Assembly (NCBI GenBank): GCA_914767715.1
Contig: OU612072.1
Location: forward strand, 498,001-562,000
Length of the DNA stretch: 64,000 nt
DNA from: Membranipora membranacea
Taxonomy: Eukaryota > Bryozoa > Gymnolaemata > Cheilostomatida > Membraniporidae
Reading direction: 5' to 3'
The notes below the pieces were generated by a model. It saw only the letters and a list, made by a program, of their open reading frames with translations. It was not told where the DNA came from and did not search any database. Positions 59,047 through 64,000 of this stretch are shown here, in pieces. The stretch's first letter is position 1. Each line of letters starts with the position of its first letter. A program made the translations under genes and the position numbers.

Positions 59047-59296
59047 AGCCAGTTTGAAGAGGCGGATAAAGACCTGGATTCTATTCTGTAGTCTGTATAC
59101 TGATGCAAACAATGAGAGGTTTGCAGTTGGAGTGGGCCCTGCTGATCATTTGTCCATGTTGCTTGCTTCTAAGAATGCGGGGAACACTAATCTAGATCTA
59201 ATTAATTAGGCTCAGGATACTCGCAAGAAGTTGCTTAAACGATGAGCTACTGACTAGGTCAAATATTATCAGTCGGAAAAGTTATTTTAATAATAA

Positions 59297-59368
59297 ATGG
59301 AAGAAGATACATTGTTACTTAGCGGGATTGGTACCAACTTAAAAGCGGAGCTTGATACTCCTATTTAA
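59297..59368 (+). CDS. Start of a further unrecognised ORF, truncated
   Basis: ATG in the context TAATAAATGGAAGAAGATAC, very like the start of the 114-residue frame (TAATAAATGGAAGATCAATA). Reads MEEDTLLLSGIGTNLKAELD and stops at TAA 59366-59368. Probably a broken frame. Confidence 0.25.
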   Translation: MEEDTLLLSGIGTNLKAELDTPI

Positions 59369-59399
59369 GCGGTCTAGGTAAAATTGCCATACAAGGGCT

Positions 59400-60640
59400 T
59401 TCAATGTATTACACTTGACCAAATATTACCACTACCAATAACAAGTTAAAATACACTTTAAGAACACACATATAAGTGCACAAAGGAGCATGACTTTTCG
59501 ATCAGGTGCGTATGACATGAAAGCAATAATAATAATAATATAATAATATCACATATTATATTGACTGTAATTCAAGATCTGGTACCTCCATTCAAGATCA
59601 ACCACCATTTTAAAATGTGACAAATTACTGTTCTTCCTCTTTCCAAAATATGTTCACCAATTTTTTTTCAATTGTAAGATCAATCACAGTAGGGATATGA
59701 TGATATCCCTTTCAGTTACACTTAAGTCCTGGGGGCAAATTTCTTGTCAATTTTCTTTTTAAAAAGGCCGCTGAAAAGCCTTAAAACTGCTTCTGATTTT
59801 TTGAAAATTTTCTGGTGGAGGCCCCCACACCCCCTAGCGGAAAGGCGCCAAAGCACCCCTCATGCACCCACCCTGCCTGGCCCTACCACTTCAAAACCAA
59901 TGGATACAGCCCTGCTTGGATCTATATGAGTCTTAAGTGTAACATGCCCAAATATATTGCTGGACCAGGGTCTGGCGCAAGATTTTTGTGTATGAAAAGC
60001 TTGATAAGAAAACCAATGGGAGTTAACATTCGTTTCACAAAGTGGCATTTTTCCCAAAACAGAAAAGCAATTTTGAAGTGTATGGTTAAAACACTCTTGT
60101 TATTATTCCCCGAGGAAATAATAAATTTTTATTCTTTCGTCAACAATAAATGTGTGAAATATGTATAAGTGAGAATCTTTTTATATTAGTACATTTATTT
60201 ATTTCCTTTTTTATCCAAGGTGCCAACAAAAAAAATGCATTTTATCATTTTTATTGTAAAAAAACCTGTAAGGTTGTCCACTTTTTATTACGGTAGCATA
60301 CCAAATGGTTTGAAATAAAGATTATATTATATATTGTTCAACGTATCGATGTCAATTCTATTGTTACCTCCACTAAAAACGGATACTAGTGTGCTGTAAA
60401 AGGTGTAGCGGTTTAAAATACAAATTTTTGCCTGCAGAGCCAAAGCAAGGTGGGGAAATTTCTAAATTAATTGATAAGACCGGAAATGAGTTCCACGTTC
60501 CTTGATACAACTTTTGTGGACCAGGAGGAACAAAGCTCAGCGTAGGACTAGACTCTCACTATAACCCGATAACCCACCAGGGAAAAGCATAGACAGAGCA
60601 GCATGGTATTGCTTATAGAGATAACAAAGATCTTATCGCT
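59400..60640. other. Gene-free stretch
   Basis: AT-rich with an (AAT)n-like tract near 59528-59545 and a GC-rich piece at 59815-59890. No supported gene. Confidence 0.5.
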
Positions 60641-60689
60641 ATCGATCACTTAAAGTTGACTGAATAATTCACGAGCGGATTTTTTAAGA

Positions 60690-61857
60690 CAGCAATGAAA
60701 GGTAAGCTTGCGTACAGAAAGGGTGTAGGCTGCACAGATGCTCTGGTTTACTTGTTGGATGATGTGACTACTGTGCTCGATGATACTGACAATCATGGGG
60801 CTCAACTGATCTTGTATGATTTTAGCAAGGCTTTCGACTTGATGAATCATCAACTTCTACTCACAAAACTAATAGTCTGATGCACTAATATCTCTCGTCG
60901 CAGATTATCTATGTAACCGATCACACTGTGTCACTCTAAGATGCCACAATGTGAAGTCAACCTACCGAATATGCAACACTGGAGTCCCTCAGGGCACACT
61001 CTGTGGACCCACACTCTGGCATTTGTAAACTCGCTCAAATTCTCACAAGGCGCCACCATCAAATACGCAGATGATACGACCACCTACTATCCGCTGATGA
61101 AATCCACCACTGAGACCACTAGCTGCACTCGATCAGAAGTCGACTTTATACCTCTTGAAGTCGGACAATAACTAATCAGAGAGTGCAGTGATTGGGCTAA
61201 TCGGAATAAGATGCGTCTTAATGTCCAAAAAACCAAGTCGCTCAATGTATCCCTCAGAAAACCTCTAAACATGAACTCTGAACTCGTTATGAACACCAAC
61301 CAGAGCGTCAATAATGTCTCAAGTACAAAATTACTAGGCGTGACACTTGATTGCCACCTTACATTCAGCGAAAATGTGTCCGAGGTACGAAAGGCTGCAA
61401 ATCGTAAAATCTACGGATTGTTAGTCCTGAAACAATCTGGGGTTAACACAGAAACACTTGTGATGATGTACAGAGCCCAAATACTGCCAACAATAACCTA
61501 CTCAGCTCCAGCTTGGTATCCTTTCTTAGCAGACGATCTCAGGAACAGGCTGTTAAGATCCAGAAACTAGCATTGCGAATAATTTTCAATCACCTTGAAC
61601 ATTATATCGATAGACTCAACGCTGCTAAGTTAACACCACTTTGCGATTTACTCCATGACGTATGCTCAACCTATGCGCTGCGAATCGTCAATATTCCAGA
61701 ACATCTGCTTAGAAACTGCCTAAATAACAAAACCAACGCAAGACCACAGAGATCTGTAAGAAAGTGTCAAAATGATGTGTATATAAAACGGTCACAAACT
61801 GTGAAATGTAGCAAGGCAATCTTAAAAAACAAAGACTATCTAGCCTTACAAGTTTAA
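60690..61857 (+). pseudogene. LINE reverse transcriptase, frame-broken
   Basis: Plus-strand order: YRKGVGCTDALVYLLDD and LYDFSKAFDLMNHQLLL (60695-60880), a GVPQG-type block in another frame near 60980, IKYADDTTTYYPL (61060-61095, YADD intact), LNVQKTKSLNVSL, TKLLGVTLDCHLTFSENV, then VMMYRAQILPTITYSAPAWYP (to 61570) and, after a frameshift, QKLALRIIFNHLEH ... to a stop at 61857. A typical CR1/jockey-like C-terminus and the best preserved LINE copy in the window, but with at least three frame breaks. Confidence 0.85.
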
Positions 61858-61859
61858 AT

Positions 61860-62390
61860 TGTTTCTGTTTTACAATTTATTATTTATTATTTTCTCTCTC
61901 CAATGGGGCTTTTTATCTCGATGTAAACATCTTTGGACAAAGAGTATATATTAAATAATCAAACTTTTTGGATGGGATAATAAATGGATATTTTACCAAC
62001 ACCCCTAATCAAAATATGTACGATTTTCTAAGGAGGTTGGAGGGTGTTGAGTTCCTATCACGGGAGATTGAGCCAAGAAATCTTTAATCAGTCTGGTGGT
62101 GTATGATGACTTTATGCTGGAAAATGACCAGATGTTTCCGCCCCCTGTTGTTTTTTCAAGGCAGGCACTAACTGGTTTATTCCAGCTATATTTCTCCAAA
62201 GTTTACAGAGAGAAATTTGGTAATCTGTCAGAACGCTAATGCTTAAATGTTAATTGATGACCGAAAGAGCAGAGAAAGGGTGCCCAGCATGTACAAATCG
62301 GCTGATATGGATGTTAAGTGTTTTTGGCTATTTTACCCATGAATTGTAGAAACAAAAGCTATATCAAAAATTTTAAAAAGTATATTTGTA
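61860..62390. other. LINE 3' flank and gene-free stretch
   Basis: Includes the likely 3' untranslated part of the preceding LINE (T-rich, to about 61960). No gene seen. Confidence 0.5.
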
Positions 62391-62506
62391 CTGAGTAAAA
62401 TTTTGGTACCCTTGAGTAAAATTTTGGTACCCCTGAGTAACATTTTGGTACCCATGAGTAAAATTTTGGTACCATTGAGTAAAATTTTGGTACCCTTGAG
62501 TAAAAT
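62391..62506. repeat. 21-bp tandem repeat, about 5.5 units
   Basis: The unit TTGAGTAAAATTTTGGTACCC starts at 62391, 62412, 62433, 62454, 62475 and 62496 with one or two substitutions per copy. The 21-base period would keep a reading frame, but TGA, TAA and TAG triplets recur in the unit and no protein repeat is implied. Confidence 0.95.
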
Positions 62507-62599
62507 ACATTATAAATTGTCTTAAAATGCGATTTAATTTGAATGACTTTTACTTCTTCTCTGACCTAACTTCGCTTCCTGTCAGAGATATAATTCAAT

Positions 62600-63560
62600 A
62601 CGGGCTGCTCTGACTCTACCAACACTTTTTCGATTGTGTAACCAACCATATAGGATCCGTGGCTCTGTTTCTGCTGTCACCCTTGGCTTCACTCAGCTCA
62701 TCAAGAAAACGCATGGTTGCACCTATAAGTAACTGCTTTTCATCTTTTCAAACTGATCTGTGACATGGGGTTGGGGGCTCACCCTATCGTATTGTATCAT
62801 ATTCGAATGTTAATGGCTTAGAAAAAAAATTGGATAACCACTTCTATACGCAATGATGTACTTAAGTAATTTATTGTTTATAGCACTCGGAGTTATTTCT
62901 GACTCTCTCATGTCACTGCCAACAGTGGAAACCAACATTTCATCACCCGAGGGATCTGAGAGCTTTGAAACCTAAGCTGATATTCAACCTCATCCAGTAC
63001 CTCATCAATATCCATCCCGGAGGATGGCGCTTCGTTGAAATGATTTACTGGCATTGTTTATTATACACGATAAATACTCAGCAGAACTTTTTCTGGGTAT
63101 TGCCAGCACGCATGGCTTTCAAAACCCCAAGCATGCATGTCTGAATAGGGGTGGATCCTGACTATTTTGGATATCTAAGTTGTTATACTCTATAACCTGA
63201 TATCCGACACTATCTAGAAACTTTTCCGATGGTGGAAACCCATAACTATCACTGTAAATGTTTTTCCACCAAGCTGTCCAGTGCTCTGCAGGACCAATTC
63301 AATCCAAATTCATCACTCCCCTCACACGCGTCAGATTACTTGGTAATTCATCTCTCATAAAACAACCCAGGGAAACTGGAAACTTACTACCATGTCATAG
63401 TTAGACAGTGGCTTTAAAAAAGACAGACCACATTTTTCAATCGCGTCCAGCCTTTTAATGTGTTGTTGTTTCACCAGGTTACGACAAAACCTGTCTTTGA
63501 TCGACATACTATACCATCTTCATAAGCTCATCACAGACTGCTCTTCAAGCGTGGGCATAC
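62600..63560 (-). pseudogene. Decayed coding stretch, family unknown
   Basis: Minus-strand segments look coding by composition: SIKDRFCRNLVKQQHIKRL with GLSFLKPLSNYDMV (about 63510-63390), NHFNEAPSSGMDIDEVLDEV (63052-62990), DEMLVSTVGSDMRESEIT in a shifted frame (62960-62890), and DEKQLLIGATMRFLDELSEA (62745-62685). Stops and frameshifts separate them. The acidic, serine-rich middle recalls the N-terminal region of a transposon-encoded or regulatory protein, but I recognise no family. Confidence 0.3.
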
Positions 63561-64000
63561 GCTCTGTTCCTATGAAGTAGGTATTTGGTACAGGTTTGCC
63601 TTTACACAAAGACGGAGACTAGAGCTAGGCTTGAATCGCATTGCACAGCTACAAATAGAACTGCTTGTTTCATATTGAGAGATAAAAAGTCACCCTTACT
63701 AAGGCCTTACAGTATCCAATGTACATGTACATTTAATAATAGCCATGAATTGTGCAATGTATAGGAGACAGCAACCTTCATAATAGCATGGGTGATAGGG
63801 AACCATGCTCACTGTGACCGTTTGATTGCAGCAAAAGTTTGTCTAACAAATGTTGCATAAACCGAATGAGGAAGTATCACACACTTCACATCTCACATGA
63901 TAACAAGTGAGCAATAATAGAACCTATAATTATAATGTGTGAGTCACTTTTAAAGCCAAACTATTTCTATTGATAACACATTGACAAGGAAGTAGTTGAG
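63561..64000. other. Gene-free end of window
   Basis: AT-rich, no coding or repeat structure recognised. Confidence 0.5.

Overview
This window is nuclear DNA of an animal, most likely a marine or other aquatic invertebrate that I cannot name. It is AT-rich, its genes have short exons with GT/AG introns, it carries immunoglobulin-superfamily (IgSF) receptor genes, and it is crowded with metazoan transposons (CR1/jockey-like LINEs, Ty3/Gypsy, BEL/Pao, hAT and MITEs). There are no bacterial operons, no CRISPR array, no rRNA and no convincing functional tRNA gene.

Layout. 0.7-5.0 kb: a minus-strand IgSF receptor gene (copy A). Its signal peptide, three Ig-like regions and membrane helix lie on separate exons, and all introns are phase 1. 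5-12 kb: a LINE fragment, a 348-bp tandem repeat and a pair of inverted repeats. 12-19 kb: mostly non-coding, with hairpin-rich repeats and a string of splice-bounded minus-strand ORFs (16.4-17.5 kb) that may be an unrecognised gene. 19.4-23.4 kb: a decayed LINE split by a 630-bp TTAA element, then a 1.2-kb terminal-inverted-repeat (TIR) element. 24.9-32.5 kb: a LINE fragment, then a minus-strand hAT-transposase-derived gene (KIAA1586-like). That gene is split by a 3.8-kb Ty3/Gypsy element with 207-bp LTRs and a 5-bp target duplication. 34.5-39.7 kb: a large near-identical inverted repeat with 1,166-bp arms. 40-45.3 kb: a MITE, a BEL/Pao remnant and a LINE remnant. 47.5-54.9 kb: a second IgSF gene (copy B), paralogous to copy A exon by exon. 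It has two in-frame stops and one frameshift, so it is probably a pseudogene, and its tail is rich in SH2-type tyrosine motifs. 55-64 kb: two MITEs, LINE remnants on both strands, a compact run of small plus-strand ORFs (58.4-59.4 kb) that I do not recognise, a 21-bp tandem repeat and a decayed unrecognised coding stretch.

How it fits together. The window looks like part of an expanding and decaying IgSF receptor cluster: two paralogues in the same orientation about 42 kb apart, one apparently intact and one broken, with the gap filled by layered transposons. Three nestings can be ordered from the sequence: Gypsy in hAT-derived gene, TTAA element in LINE, and tRNA-like segments inside TIR elements. 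All names rest on motif reading by eye. No database search was run.
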